Source of the DNA: Sanderia malayensis
Taxonomy: Eukaryota; Cnidaria; Scyphozoa; Semaeostomeae; Pelagiidae
Direction of reading: 5' to 3'
NCBI GenBank assembly: GCA_013076295.1
Contig: RQOL01000833.1
Coordinates: 248,001 to 312,000 of the forward strand
DNA: 64,000 nucleotides
Position 1 is the stretch's first letter. The number at the start of each line of letters is the position of its first letter. The notes beneath the pieces are model-generated. The model saw nothing but the letters and a program-made list of their open reading frames with translations, was not told where the DNA came from and searched no databases. The position numbers and the translations under genes were made by a program. Shown piece by piece: positions 23,330 through 36,208 of the stretch.

Positions 23330-24450
23330 ACCAACAAGCCATCAACAACCTCAGACGTAATCCTGATATCATAATCCTAAAAGAAGACAAAGGAAGAGGT
23401 GTTGTTATTTTGGACAAAACACGGTATACATAAAAGTGCTTAGCAATGTTGAACAGTAAGCAATTCAAAAAGGTAGAAAATGATCCAAAAGCTACAATCG
23501 AAAGGAAAGTCCAAAAGGCAGTGCGCAACATTAAAAGAACTTTGTCAAATTCAGAATATCGTACTTTGTACCCAACAGGTTCAGCACCGGGAGAGTTCTA
23601 TGGGACAGCCAAAGTTCACAAATTGAAATCGGAAAACATCGAATAACTGCCACTGCAACAAATAATATCGCATCGAATGTCGGAACGGCATCATATCAGC
23701 TAGCGAAATTCTTAGCGAAGCTGCTTTCACCTTTAAGTCGATCCGAATACACAATTGAGTCAACAAAACTATTTTTACAAGATTTCAACAGCACTGACAT
23801 ACCTACAGGGTATAAGCTCATCTCATTTGACGTCACTGCCTCAAAAGACAAATGTCCCTTTAGACTTTGCAATCAAGATTATTCTTAAAGAATTTATGAT
23901 CACAAAGAAGTGGTCACTGATATAACAAGAAATATAAAATGAAAGAAATTCTTGTTCTTTGTACCACAAATTTCCACTTTACGTTTGATGGTGTTGTGGA
24001 TTTACAAGCAGACGGAGTTGCCATGGGTTCACCAGTGGGTCCTGTCTTAGCTGGAATTTTCATGGTGGAATTGGAGAGAGCCTTACTCCCCACCCTTCCA
24101 GAATTTATGCTGCCTTCGAAAAGATACGTGGACGATCCTATATCATGGATCAACTCACAGGCAACAGATAGAATCACAAACGTTTTGAATGGATTCCACG
24201 AGAGCATAAAATTCACACGTGAAATATAAACTGATGGAAAGATCTCTTTCTTAGATGTTCTTCTAATTCGAAAAGACAAGACACTGGAAAAGACTGTTTA
24301 TAGAAAACCAAGATACAATGCTACATATCTACACTGGAACTCGTTTGCAGCTGTAAAATGGAAACGAGGTACACTTCGAACACTCCTCCTGAGAGCATAT
24401 AACATCTGTTCTAACGAGAAACACCTAGAGGAAGAGTTAAAACACCTAAA
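23330..24450 (+). pseudogene. Penelope-like element reverse transcriptase fragment
   Basis: Plus-strand pieces in shifting frames: KEDKGRGVVILDKTRYT, EFYGTAKVHKL, the RT block DGVAMGSPVGPVLAGIFM, the catalytic box RYVDD, then ISFLDVLLIRKDK and a YRKP...RAYNICS segment. The order and wording fit Penelope-like RTs. At least six stops or frame changes lie between 23430 and 24240. No GIY-YIG domain follows on this strand. It ends where the Harbinger-associated sequence begins, near 24452. Confidence 0.75.
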
Positions 24451-24717
24451 GTGCAGTTTACACAAGCAATTTTCTATGACAATTTTCTTTGAAAAGTTTC
24501 CTTGTTCATGTGGATGGATATATGACAATTTTTTAATTGTCAAATGTATTTGCTCGTGTGGATGAGCAGCAAGTTTCTTTGACAAGTTTTCGTTCTGAAG
24601 GCAATGGATTTAGCCAGCAATATTTGCTGAGATTTGTAGGCTAGCCTCACTTTGATAAATAAATTTCGCGCCAAAAACATAAGATTAGAACTTGGAGTTG
24701 GACTGCTTGGACATCGC

Positions 24718-26335
24718 TGGTGAGATTTTACTTACAATTATGGCACCTCTATCAAAGAAGAAACGTTTGCTTGCTTGTGGAATAGGCATGTCATTATTGA
24801 TGTATTATCACGAAGAATCAAAGAGAAAGCGGAAATGGTGGGTTCGTCCCTGGAAAACTCGTGATCGCCGGCAAGCTCAAGGATTGGCTGCAAATTTAGT
24901 TGAGGAGCTCAGGCTTTTAGATCCTGGCAGCTTTCATAATTTTTCCGGTAGTTTGTAAACTATTTTACCTACTTACTACTACCGTAGCTAATAGTGATCT
25001 GGCTCTTTATTGCCATAAAATATTATACTTTGTATATTGATTTAGGCCTTTCGAACTTCTACACCTCAGGCTAGCTAGCATTACATCATTTATTACCCTA
25101 CAGGCCCGTAGGAAGCGAGCGGCAGGGGAGGGGCATTGGGGCATTTGCCAAAGGGAAAACCAAAAAGTACCATGTGACATCATTATTTGATCACATGAAA
25201 CCATTGTTCTGGTGATTGTTGAGGGGGCTGTGAAGCCCCCCAGCTCATCTGTTCTGACAGACCTGATAGCCCCCCCAATAATTCCAAAAGTCAATTGTTC
25301 TTGAACAATCCCCTGGGGGCTTTACTTCAAGATCTAGTTTTAATTCTAAATTCTAATTTTCATCCGTGGATGTGTACAATAGAATCTTGATAAATGCTGG
25401 TTTTGACATATTGCTTTGTTTTTCAGGATGAAATCCTGTTTCTTTGATGAATTGCTTACACTGGTTGGGCCATGCATTTCAAAGCAAAACACCAACATGA
25501 GGGATGCTTTACCTGCACACGAAAAGTTATGTGCCACACTCAGATTTCTTGCTTCTGGAGCATCTTACTTCTGATGTACTCTTTTCGCATATTCAGTTCA
25601 GCAATTTCAATATTTGTTCCCAAAGTATGTAGGGCCATTTATAAAGTTTTGGAGAAAGAGTATCTTTAAATACCAACTTCAGTTGAAGAATGGGAGAAGC
25701 TGGCAGAAGCCTTTGAGTCCAAATGGCAGTTTCCACATGCAGTGAGGGCAATAGATGGGAAGCACATCAACGTCTGTGCACCTCCCAACTCTGGTTCAGA
25801 ATATTTTAATTACAAGAAACATTTCAGCATTGTTTTATTAGCAATAGCAGAAGCAGATGCAAAATTTATTGCGTTTGATTTGGGGGCAGCTGGAAGTCAG
25901 TCAGATGGTGGAATATTTAAGCATGGAAGCCTGAGAAAAATTTGCAAATCAGAAGTTTTCCCCCAATCTAAATTGGGGAAGAGAATTTCTGATATTCCTT
26001 ATTTTTTACTGGGAGATGAAGCCTTTGCATTAGATACCAGTCCAATGAAGCCTTATCCCCACAGAAGTGCAAATGGTGACAAGAAAATTTTCAATTACTA
26101 CCGCTTGTGACGTGCAAGAAGAATTGTAGAAAATTGCTTTGGAATTCTTTCCTCAAGATTCAGAAATGTACTGCGCACTCTTGAGCTTGATGTGAAAAAT
26201 GCATTGGAGATATTTCACGCGTGTGTTGCTTTGCACAACTTTCTCATCATAAAGCAAGATGAAGCCTACATTACTGCAGGATTATTGGATACAGAAGACA
26301 GCATGGCAGTGTAGTACCTGGAGTGTGGAGAAATT
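24718..26335 (+). pseudogene. HARBI1-like (PIF/Harbinger) transposase, decayed
   Basis: Exon 1 starts at about 24739 (MAPLSKKKRLLACGIGMSLL) and ends at donor GTAGTTTG near 24948. Exon 2 begins after a TTTTTCAG near 25424 (MKSCFFDELLTLVGP). The DDE_Tnp_4 domain is recognisable: first Asp in RAIDGKHINV, second Asp in GSQSDGGIF, GDEAFAL, and the Glu in RRIVENCFGIL. Stops interrupt it at about 25572, 26108 and 26313, plus a frameshift near 25665. A partner Myb-like gene was not found. Sequence from about 24452 (GCAGTTTACACAAGCAATTT) could be its left end, but no matching right end was found. Confidence 0.8.
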
Positions 26336-26758
26336 TAATTGAAAACCAAGATGTACGCACACTGACCTCAAACCCAAGTAACCGATCATCCTCCTTGAGT
26401 GCACGTGATGTGGGAGATAGCCTAAAGGAGTATTTTTCTGATGAAGGTGCTGTTAACTTTCAGTGGCAAATGGTAGGATGAAAACAAACATTTTAAATTT
26501 TTATTAAAATAAGTCTTTGTTTCTTATTTGTTATTTGGTGGCATCAAATCATGGTAAAACATATTCCCACCACTCGGTCCAATAAAGTAAAATAATTGCA
26601 TAACGAGTGTCCATTTCATAATTGCAACATATGGATAAAAGGCTTTTATGAAGGAATAAAGAATAACGAAACAGCCTTCCACTCCCATGTCATCACTATT
26701 GGTAAGACAACTGTTGATACTTTTTTTAAGTCAGGTTATTCACCTATTCTTATAGCTA

Positions 26759-29128
26759 CTAGGGGTCATCACTCGCTTCGCTCGTTCGCCCCAGTCCGTC
26801 AAGTAAAAACAGCTTAATCTGGTTGGCGCACTTCGTGCGCTGCATTCGCTTGCGCTCATGCCCCTTTCAACCCCACATAAAATAGGTTAGCTCGCTGCGC
26901 TTGCCTCTGTGGCTGGCGCACTTCGTGCGCTGCATTCGCTCAAGCTCATGCCCCTTTCAACCCCACGTACAATAGGTTAGCTCGCTGTGCTCGCCTCTGC
27001 GGTTGGCGCACTTCGTGCGCTGCATTCGCTTGCGCTCATGCCCCTTTCAACCCCACATAAAATAGGTTAGCTCGCTGCGCTTGCCTCTGTGGCTGGCGCA
27101 CTTCGTGCGCTGCATTCGCTCAAGCTCATGCCCCTTTCAACCCCACGTACAATAGGTTAGCTCGCTGTGCTCGCCTCTGTGGTTGGCGCACTTCGTGCGC
27201 TGCATTCGCTCAAGCTCATGCCCCTTTCAACCCCACATAAAATGAGTTAGCTCGCTGCGCTCGCCTCTGTGGCTGGCGCACTTCGTGCGCTGCACTCGCT
27301 CAAGCTCATGCCCCTTTCAACCCCACGTACAATAGGTTAGCTCGCTGCGCTCGCCTGGGGCTGGCGCACTTCGTGCGCTGCATTCGCTCAAGCTCATGCC
27401 CCTTTCAACCCCACGTACAATAGGTTAGCTCGCTGTGCTCGCCTCTGTGGTTGGCGCACTTCGTGCGCTGCATTCGCTCAAGCTCATGCCCCTTTCAACC
27501 CCACATAAAATGAGTTAGCTCGCTGCGCTCGCCTCTGTGGCTGGCGCACTTCGTGCGCTGCACTCGCTCAAGCTCATGCCCCTTTCAACCCCACGTACAA
27601 TAGGTTAGCTCGCTGCGCTCGCCTGTGGCTGGCGCACTTCGTGCGCTGCATTCGCTCAAGCTCATGCCCCTTTCAACCCCACGTACAATAGGTTAGCTCG
27701 CTGTGCTCGCCTCTGTGGTTGGCGCACTTCGTGCACTGCATTCGCTCAAGCTCATGCCCCTTTCAACCCCACATAAAATGAGTTAGCTCGCTGCGCTCGC
27801 CTCTGTGGCTGGCGCACTTCGTGCGCTGCACTCGCTCAAGCTCATGCCCCTTTCAACCCCACGTACAATAGGTTAGCTCGCTGCGCTCGCCTGTGGCTGG
27901 CGCACTTCGTGCGCTGCATTCGCTCAAGCTCATGCCCCTTTCAACCCCACGTACAATAGGTTAGCTCGCTGTGCTCGCCTCTGTGGTTGGCGCACTTTGT
28001 GCGCTGCATTCGCTTGCGCTCATGCCCCTTTCAACCCCACATAAAATAGGTTAGCTCGCTGCGCTCGCCTCTGTGGCTGGCGCACTTCGTGCGCTGCATT
28101 CGCTCACGCTCATGCCCCTTTCAACCCCACGTACAATAGGTTAGCTCGCTGCGCTCGCCTGTGGCTGGCGCACTTCGTGCGCTGCATTCGCTCAAGCTCA
28201 TGCCCTTTTCAACCCCACGTACAATGGGTTAGCTCGCTGCGATCGCCTGTCTATCTATTACCAAGAAACATTAGCTGATAGGGCGCACTTCGTGCGCTGC
28301 ATTCGCTTACGCTCATGCCTCTGCCTACTCCTCTTGCAACAGTTTGGCTCGCTTCGCTCGCCTGATAACCCCGTATCATAATTTGTTTATTAAAACTTTG
28401 GGCTTGTTTACATTAGGCCTAAGCGTCGCAAGCATGCCGAAGCAACAATGGCGGTCGCCTACTACCTAAACTACAACTATCTCACTCAAAAAAAACAAAA
28501 CAAAGCTATCACCTGTGTTCTCAATTGTTTCCTGTAATTTTCCAGAGGTCTCTCAAACAATTAGCAAGTCTTTACAAAGATAATTCAGGTCGTAAAACAC
28601 TTTGAAAGGCGCCGAGTTATCCTTTGTGTTGAAAACAAAAACACGCGTCTTCTCCAAAAGTACCTGCTGTTCAACCCGAGGGCAAATTTGCATGATAACG
28701 AAATACGCGTGACAGTTCACGTGAAGTCGCGAAAGAGCCAATCAAATTACAGCAAAAGGCGAAACGGGTCACATGAACAGCGAATACTCTGTTCGAAAAT
28801 GGAGTTCGGGACGCGAATTTGGAAGTTTCGCCAGCGTAAACCGTAGTTTTTTCGTGATAGCACAATTAGCAGAATAATTAATGGAATAATTCAATAATTA
28901 GGGAGAAAATCGAAAAACAAAATCCATTACCCTGGTTAAATTAATAAAGTAAACATTCAGTGTGAATTTCATTGCCATATATCCACATACAAAAAAGCCT
29001 TTGTGATTACACGGTTCGCCGTTTCGGCCCATTGTTTTCGGGCGTTCGACCTATTGTTTCGGGTCGAATCTATTGTTTTTGCAAGGAAAATGCGTCGTCA
29101 CGTGACATCACAGAATATATATATTAGA
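26759..29128 (-). mobile_element. Non-autonomous Helitron 2 with a long internal array (2,370 bp)
   Basis: Minus-strand orientation: 5' end TCTAATATATATATTCTG (rc of 29111-29128), and 3' hairpin then CTAG (rc of 26759-26762) followed by T. The 5' half (about 28370-29128) is the shared non-coding body with ACGGTTCGCCGTTTCGG. The 3' half is the tandem array. It lies in the intron after the KDZ-2 B-box exon. The base before the 5' TC is G rather than the expected A. Confidence 0.8.
26820..28250 (-). repeat. Helitron 2 array, about 16 units of about 90 bp
   Basis: Each unit contains GGCGCACTTCGTGCGCTGCA, CATGCCCCTTTCAACCCCAC and GTTAGCTCGCTGCGCTCGCC. Alternating variants (ACGTACAATAGG versus ACATAAAATGAG) recur in blocks of two to three units, so the array grew by duplicating multi-unit blocks. 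Each unit carries two short GC palindromes. Confidence 0.9.
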
Positions 29129-30594
29129 CTAGTCGAACAATGTTTCCTTCCACAGAAAGATGTCTTCCAGTGATTTGGCCAACAATATGTCTAGTTTGCA
29201 AGAGTGATGCAACCATCGCTCAGAAATGGGCTCAACAAGTTGTAACAGTGATCACTTTGAATGGTTAATTTTAATTTTCAATACCTAATTGCAGACTTTC
29301 TTTGTCTCAAAGCACAGTAAACAATGCACATAAATAGCACTTCATAATCTACATATATAAACAAAACTGAAGCTAATTCTAACTTCTTCCACTTTACGTC
29401 GAATTGAATTTAATCACTTATTGTGTTCTTTCAATGCACTTATTGTACATATGCTTCTCTTGGTTCATCACAACTTGTGATGATAGTATCGGGCTATTGG
29501 TCAGTAAGTCCACAGAAGTCAACCTTTTTCGCAACTGAATTGCTTGAGTGTTGGGAAGAAGTAAGCTACAATTCCCCTGCCAAATCACTAGGCAGTTTGA
29601 GCACACGCTTCCTAGAAGTTGCTAGCGTTTTCAGTAATTGTTTGCACTTCCCTCCCACTCCCACGCTTCCCGCTTTTTAAAGCCGTAAAACACTGAAGCC
29701 AAAACATCTCTTAGCAATGAGTAACCAAGGTTTATCAACCACTTAAATGTTTTCATTGAATAAATTCACATTTGTTAGTCATTCTTAGCAACTGAACTGA
29801 AAATTATAGCCAAATATCTCAAATATATGACATGAATACTGCCATCGCTGTTGATGAGTTTCAGGCCTAAATTTTATCTAAAATTTAACGCATGTATTTT
29901 CACGAGTTAAACAAAAATATGGCAGCTTAATACCATACAATTTATCTACTAGCCTTTAATAAGGTTGATACAGTTGCCTGAGAATTTATATAAATACAAT
30001 AAACAATTTTTCCAAACAGAAAATGCAAAAAGAAGTTAGCAGAATTGGGGATGTCCCTTTGCGCATGCGCCATGCAGAAAATTTGGCAGCTAACATTAAC
30101 GTTTACGTTAGCGTTGTGGTTGCTTAAACTGCCTATTGTCATCCTTTTTGAAACGTCTGGAACGTGGTGCCAAAAAATTGGGACAGGTTTGAATGTTTAT
30201 TCTTTTTAAAAAGAATCTGTTTGTTTGTGCATAATTTTGAACGAGCATTTCATCCCCTTCTCAGGGTTGTGTAATAAATGCTATGTCCTTTGGGAAACCA
30301 TTTAGAGAATGGATTGCATGCAAGTACTGTTTAGATGCTCAGATTGAAGAGAGTAGCTTTGTTTGTCCGGTTTGTGGCAGGAACTCTCATTCTATTCATG
30401 TAGATGGACATCATACAACATACAGGTTCAAGAAAGTACCCAGGTGAGATTGCAAGTCTGGCGATAATTTAAGCTGAGAGTGCAACCGCATGCCAATGCA
30501 ATATATCGAAACGAGAAATGTTATTTTGAAGGAGGCAAGAAGAATCGCTATATGGTGATGTATTCATTGTGTTGGATGATCATGTTCATGAGGG

Positions 30595-33065
30595 GTTTTT
30601 GAGCAAAAATAGGGACAAACAGGTAGTTTCTCTGCAAATGACTAACCAAAGTGGAAATTTATCAAACAAACTGTTTCTAAACCAGTTTTTAGTGCAGAAC
30701 TCGAATATCGATGTTGATTAGGGGGGAGAGGGTTTTTTCCGAGATTAGGGGGGTTTGTCCAGAAAATGTGGAAGAGAAATCCGTAGACTGAGAACTGAAA
30801 TTTTCAGGGTTGATTCAGTAGACAACTATTTTTAAACCAGTTTTTGGAGTAAAACTTCCCATGATGGTGGCGAAATTACCGATATAATATAGGGGTTTTA
30901 TGTCTAGAAATGTCCATGAACATGTTATCACTGTTCCAAAGTTTCAACATTGTGTCGTATTTCAAACTCACATGGTTAGAATTTTTTGGGTTGAATTGTG
31001 ATATTTATTGACTTCGTAGCCCAACTTCATAACTTTGTTCACTTTTATTATCTGATATGTATTTGTCAATTGCTTAACATGATAAAGAGGCTAAGGGAGA
31101 TGACGTAAGAGTAAAGGTAGTCCTACAACACAGTCACTCAAGAGAGTATTCGATCCTATCAAGAGGGTACCCTGGAAAGGATTTACAGATCCGGAGAAGA
31201 AAGTTAAGGTAACCAGTAAAGTTAAAGCGAAAGATATCGAAGTCCAGCGAGATATTCTTGGTTCATTGGTTGCCATATCTACAACCAAGAAGGCGGCAGT
31301 AGATATAGATAAAGCATTAGAATACACTCTTTCTCCAGTTCCATTGGCTTTGGCAACCAGTGATGGTTCCAGACAAAAGTATGCAAAAGGAAGTTATTTG
31401 ATGCCGCCTTGTTGTGGATGTACATACCACAGATGATGCCATTTGTTACATCCCAGATGTAGCCGTGACAATTCGCTTCATTGTCAGAGTACCAAACACA
31501 CTTGGAGATCTTGCTGTGAAGCTTATGAATGAGATACCTCGACATTACAGTCTCATCTACGTCACCTGTGACACGTACGCAAATTTTTCGATTAAAAATT
31601 CGGAAAGGCTCTTGCGTGGAGATGCAGAAGAATTCATTGTTAAGTCCCCCGACATCAGAATACCTCCAGATTTTAAAGCATTTCTAAATAACGGGGTGAA
31701 CAAAGAAAGACTGTTTCACTTGATCGAAGAGGTATTGGCTGAAAATGCCCCCGAGCTAAGAGAACGAGTAATCTATTTTGCATGTCGAAAGCTGACTAGA
31801 GAGACAACTGTGTATATCGAGGAGCTCCAAGATAATCATGAAGAAGCAGACACTAAAATCTGCCATCATTTGCACCATGCACATCATCCACATCATCTTA
31901 GCCAGGAAGAATACATAAAATGTGTTCTAAGGTTGTGCTCCGGGGATATCGATATTCCTATCAGTCTGTTAGGAAATGAGTTGCCCAACCTTCATGTTCT
32001 GTCGATAATAGCACAGGTAAAAATAGAAACCTTTATGATCTGTCAGCATGTATTCTCTCCCCTGTTCAAAAACAGGCGCTTCTTGGCTCACATGCCTTTA
32101 CGGGCAATATGTGTCATCTTTTATACGCAAAGGAAAAAAATCCTGTTGGAATGTGATAAAAGACAAACAGGATTTTCTTGAAACCTTTTGTTCTCTTGGT
32201 GTTGACATTGAGCCGAGTGAAAGCATTGTCAGTGGCCTAGAAAAATATGTTTGCTGCTTGTATGGAGAGAGGCGACTCAATGCTGTAAATGACGCACAAA
32301 AAAAGATCTTCTCGAAAGCATTTGCACAAAACAAGAAAGTAGCAGATCTCTCTTTGTTACCACCATTCAGTTCCACTCTTAAGAAACATATCCAGCGCTC
32401 TAGCTATGTTGCAAGTCTGTGAAGGCAAGCAAATCAGCCATTGATTTCCGCTGGTTGTACTTCCGATCATGGATGGGAGTCTACTCTTACCCCCGACTGG
32501 AAAGACAAGCCGTACCCGGATGATATAGCGGAGTTGTTGATTGAGTCGGGCAATATCGAAGAGATTGTTGAAGATGAGGATGCTTGAGACCTCGAATATT
32601 TAGTGACAACAGTACAAACGAAGACAAATTTTAGGAATGTGTTTGTTATACTCAAGCAGTTCATTTTGAAGGTACGTAAATTCTATATTATAGTTGTTTA
32701 AATGCAGCTTTAAAAGTACACACAGAGAAAGCTTAGCAGTTATGTCAGCACATAACAATTATACCCAGATAGATCCCCACAGAGTATTTTAATTAATATA
32801 TAGCAACAATTTAATGTCTACTCTACACTAGATCAATAAAAATTCGTCTGGTAAAGTTACCCATAAATAGCACTAGTGGGGTGAAAAAACTCAATTTTTG
32901 GACAATCCCCCTAATCTCGGAAAAATGCCCTGCCCCCTAATCAACATCCATATTCGAATTCTGCACAAAAAACTGGTTTAGAAACAGTTTGTTTGATGAA
33001 GTTCCACTTTCGTTAGTCATTTGCAGAGAGATTACCTGTTTGTCCCTATCTTTGTTCGAAAACCC
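30595..33065 (+). mobile_element. Second Academ-like element, relic with inverted flanks
   Basis: Sequence at about 30595-30775 is repeated inverted at about 32890-33065 (shared words AGGGACAAACAGGTA, CAAACAAACTGTTTCTAAAC, GATGTTGATTAGGGGG). Between the arms lies the broken nuclease gene. Related sub-repeats extend beyond the right arm to about 33200, so the outer ends are uncertain. It sits in KDZ-2 between the exon ending at 30443 and the catalytic exon near 33340. Confidence 0.6.
31091..32587 (+). pseudogene. XPG/FEN1-like nuclease protein of the second Academ-like element, broken
   Basis: Plus-strand segments align in order with the C-terminal third of the 8636-16817 protein. A segment ending SPVPLALATSDGS matches ITSVPLALANPDGS. 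Then come PDFKAFLNNGVNKERLFHLI, HEEADTKICHHLHHAH, a shortened LPNLHVLS region, and in another frame SFIRKGKKSCWNVIKDK and ADLSLLPP. The end is GWESTLTPDWKDKP and an acidic tail to the TGA at 32585. The DTD box region is replaced by a His-rich stretch and the GCD box is deleted, so catalysis would be lost. It is clearly a different subfamily from the first element. Confidence 0.65.
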
Positions 33066-34081
33066 CCCATATCTCGGAACAGCGTCCTCTCCCATCCAAT
33101 CAACATCCGGATTCGAATTCTACACCAAGACTGGTCTAGAAATTGGTCTGGTAAACCCCCTCGGCGGGTGGCAATACTCCCCCTTGGGCCTCTGACTACA
33201 AGCACATATGAAAAATCTTTCAGACAAGATGGGTTGTCAGGTGAGCCTCAGTTTGGCCTTAATGGTATGAATAATCTTGACACTGAAATGAAACTACTCT
33301 ACAGAACTACTAGACGTTAGTAATTATTGTAGTAATTATCCGTCTCTAGTAAAATTGTTAAAGGATTATGTTGATGACAAACTTTGTGGTGCTTTGTACT
33401 GGCAAGCAGCAAGGTCTTGATCACAAGGAAAATTTTCCAATTTAGATGAAACTGGGTTTGTAGTAGTAGAGGGTCGACATGTCTTGGCTTTAAAAGCTGT
33501 AAATATGTTTGGGGTGAACAGTATGGATATGCCCTGTACCTCCAAAAACTACTCTCCGAGACATTGAACATTCAGTTCATATCCCAAGATATAACGTGTA
33601 AATACTGCCCTTGGCTGGAGCGCATCATAAAGAAATTACGTGAGGTCTCCGGTAATTTTGTTACAATTTATTGATTTAAAATTTATTAAACTCTTCAAAT
33701 ACACTCTCTGTGATGCATGCAAAAGCACATTCATTTGATTATCAGGTACTCTACACTCTAATGCTTTAAATGTTACTTTCAATATAATTTGATACATTGA
33801 TGTGATGTACAAATATACCTGTTGTTTCAATGTCCATAAAGTGCCTTTGTAGTTACCCTGCAAAGCTTGTTTGGGATCTTATCAGGAGGAACCAGCATTA
33901 TCAACTGGAGAGAGTATGGAGCAGTTTTCATACTTTGCAAAGTGCAAAATTACAACAAAATTCTGATTGCTTTGGGTATAGCAATCAGAATTTGTTAATT
34001 TATTAAATAGCTCACAAAGACAATTTTGGAATCGAAGAAAAATAGAGAATTTACCCATATCATTAGGAAAACAGTATCTGA

Positions 34082-35225
34082 CTAGGGATCATTACTCACT
34101 TTGCTCGTTCGCCCCAGCCCCTCAAGTAAACTCACGTTCATTCACTCACGCTTTTCAACCAAACATACAATGGGTGGGCTTGCTCCGCTCCCCTGAAAAT
34201 CTCACGTACAATGGGCTGGCCTGCTCCGCTCGCTTGAGTGTCCCACGTACAGTGGGTTGGCTCGCTCCGCTTGTCTGAATATCCCACTTAGAATGAGATG
34301 GCTTGCACCGCTCGCCTGAGTGTCCCATGTACAATGGATTGACTTGCTATGCTCGCCTGAGCATTTCACATACAATGCATTTCTAGTATCTTTCATTCGA
34401 GTATCTCATGTATAATGGGTTGCCTTGCTCTGCTCCCCTGATCATCCCATTTACAATAGGTGAGTATCTCACATAAAATTCTTACTCACCCATTCTATGT
34501 GAGTATCTCACATAGAATGGGTTGGCTTGGTCCGCTCGCTCATGCACTACATTCGCTAACGGTCATGCCCCTTTCCACCCCACATACAATGGTTGAGCTT
34601 GCTACGCTCACCTGATTATCTACTATCAAGTTGCGATGCCTGGTTGGTGCACTTCGCGCCCTACATACATACATACATGCATACATACATAAGAGACATA
34701 CTATACATACACACTATATACACTATACACACATATTATACACACATATAACACATCTTTACATACATGGATACCATACATACATATACAAAAATACCCT
34801 AGACAAATACATACGTACATTCCAAAACACACTGTCACGTAACATTTTAAAAATGCGTCAAAGGTGGGAGGTTGAATCTCCCACCCTGGCAAGCGACCAC
34901 CCAACGCCCGCCCAGCGCCCACTCTGTGCGAATTTGGAAGTTTCGCCAGCGTAAACTGTCGTTTTTTGTGATAGCACAATTAGCAGAATAATTAACGGAA
35001 TAACTCAAAAGTTTAGGAGAAAAGCGAAAGACAAAATCAATTACTTTTTTCTAGTCAGTAAACAGCGCTTTCCATACAAATCCCAACGCCAAATACCCTC
35101 AAGCAAAAAAGCCTTATTGATCACATGGTTCGCCGTTTCAGCCCATTGTTTCGGGTCGTTCAATCTGTTGTTTCGGCATAGTTTTGAGCCCTTGTCACGT
35201 GAGGATGCAGAATATATATATTAGA
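34082..35225 (-). mobile_element. Non-autonomous Helitron 3 (1,144 bp)
   Basis: Its minus-strand 5' end TCTAATATATATATTCTG and 3' hairpin-CTAG plus T match the other copies. The array is diverged (units CCCACGTACAATGGG with variable spacing). A (CATA)n microsatellite at about 34660-34840 sits between array and body. It lies at the 3' edge of a KDZ-2 exon, two bases before the splice donor AG|GTAATA at 35226. The base before the TC is T, not A. Confidence 0.75.
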
Positions 35226-36208
35226 AGGTAATATTTTTGTGCCACATCATTCGTTTCACTTACCGATAAAGCTCATTTTAACACTTTGAATAATCCCCCC
35301 TGGATTAATAATTTTTCATTTTGCTCAAACTACTAGATGAATACCAGAATCATATGCTTTAAAGTGCTGATCATTCTCCTGAAGTAGCCATCAACAAAAA
35401 TATAGAATAAGGTACGTGGTACGTAGTATGTGGTACACAGTATGACATGGTGGTAAAACCATGGAATATCGTTAATCCTTATACATGCAAATGTAAAATG
35501 TGATACTACATATGAATTTTAAACATAAGCCAAGTGACCCACCCCAAAAAATACCTTACCCTTTTAAACCTCTTACCCGCAACTTTTTGCATAACTTAAG
35601 TTGCGGGGGATATTTCAATTCATTTGTTTCGTATTTCATCATGCAAAGCAAAGATTAACATCAATTAAAAAGAAAAAGGATGCTCTGATAAACTCTGTTG
35701 ACGATAACAACATAAGAAAAGGAGATGAAAGGATTGCAAATTGGGAAGCAGATCTCAGAGAAATACCTAAAGGTACTTCTTATCTTGCAAACTCTATTGT
35801 TCACTTATTCTTCAAGTATTCAACATGTAGGTACATTGCTTAAATTTTGAATCAATCGAATTTTTCAATGTCATTCACTCCTTCCATGTTTGTATTTCAT
35901 TTCAGCATCTTTAAATCGAAATAGCTCAACTACAATTGTAGATCAATTGGCTGAATATTTTAAGTTACATGAAGAGCTATTTTCAGTACCAATCGTTGAG
36001 GAATTCATGGATAACATAGATAAAGCCAGTAGTATATTGACAGGTTGGACACGAATAGACCCCTTTCACGATGTTTTCACACCTTGAAGGGCTAACACGA
36101 AATCGAGGTTATCGATGTAGTGGCGCATTTTTCAAACATCTTTTACAGTGTTTCATACCAATAATCGTGCCTCTTCATTTACTGATAAATTGCTGTAAAA
36201 GTATTAAT

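Noticed and set aside
24452..24600. Possible left TIR of the Harbinger element
   Set aside because: The words look TIR-like, but no inverted partner was found near 26340-26590.
26820..28250. CRISPR-like regular array
   Set aside because: Whole units are repeated with no unique spacers, and the context is eukaryotic Helitron DNA.
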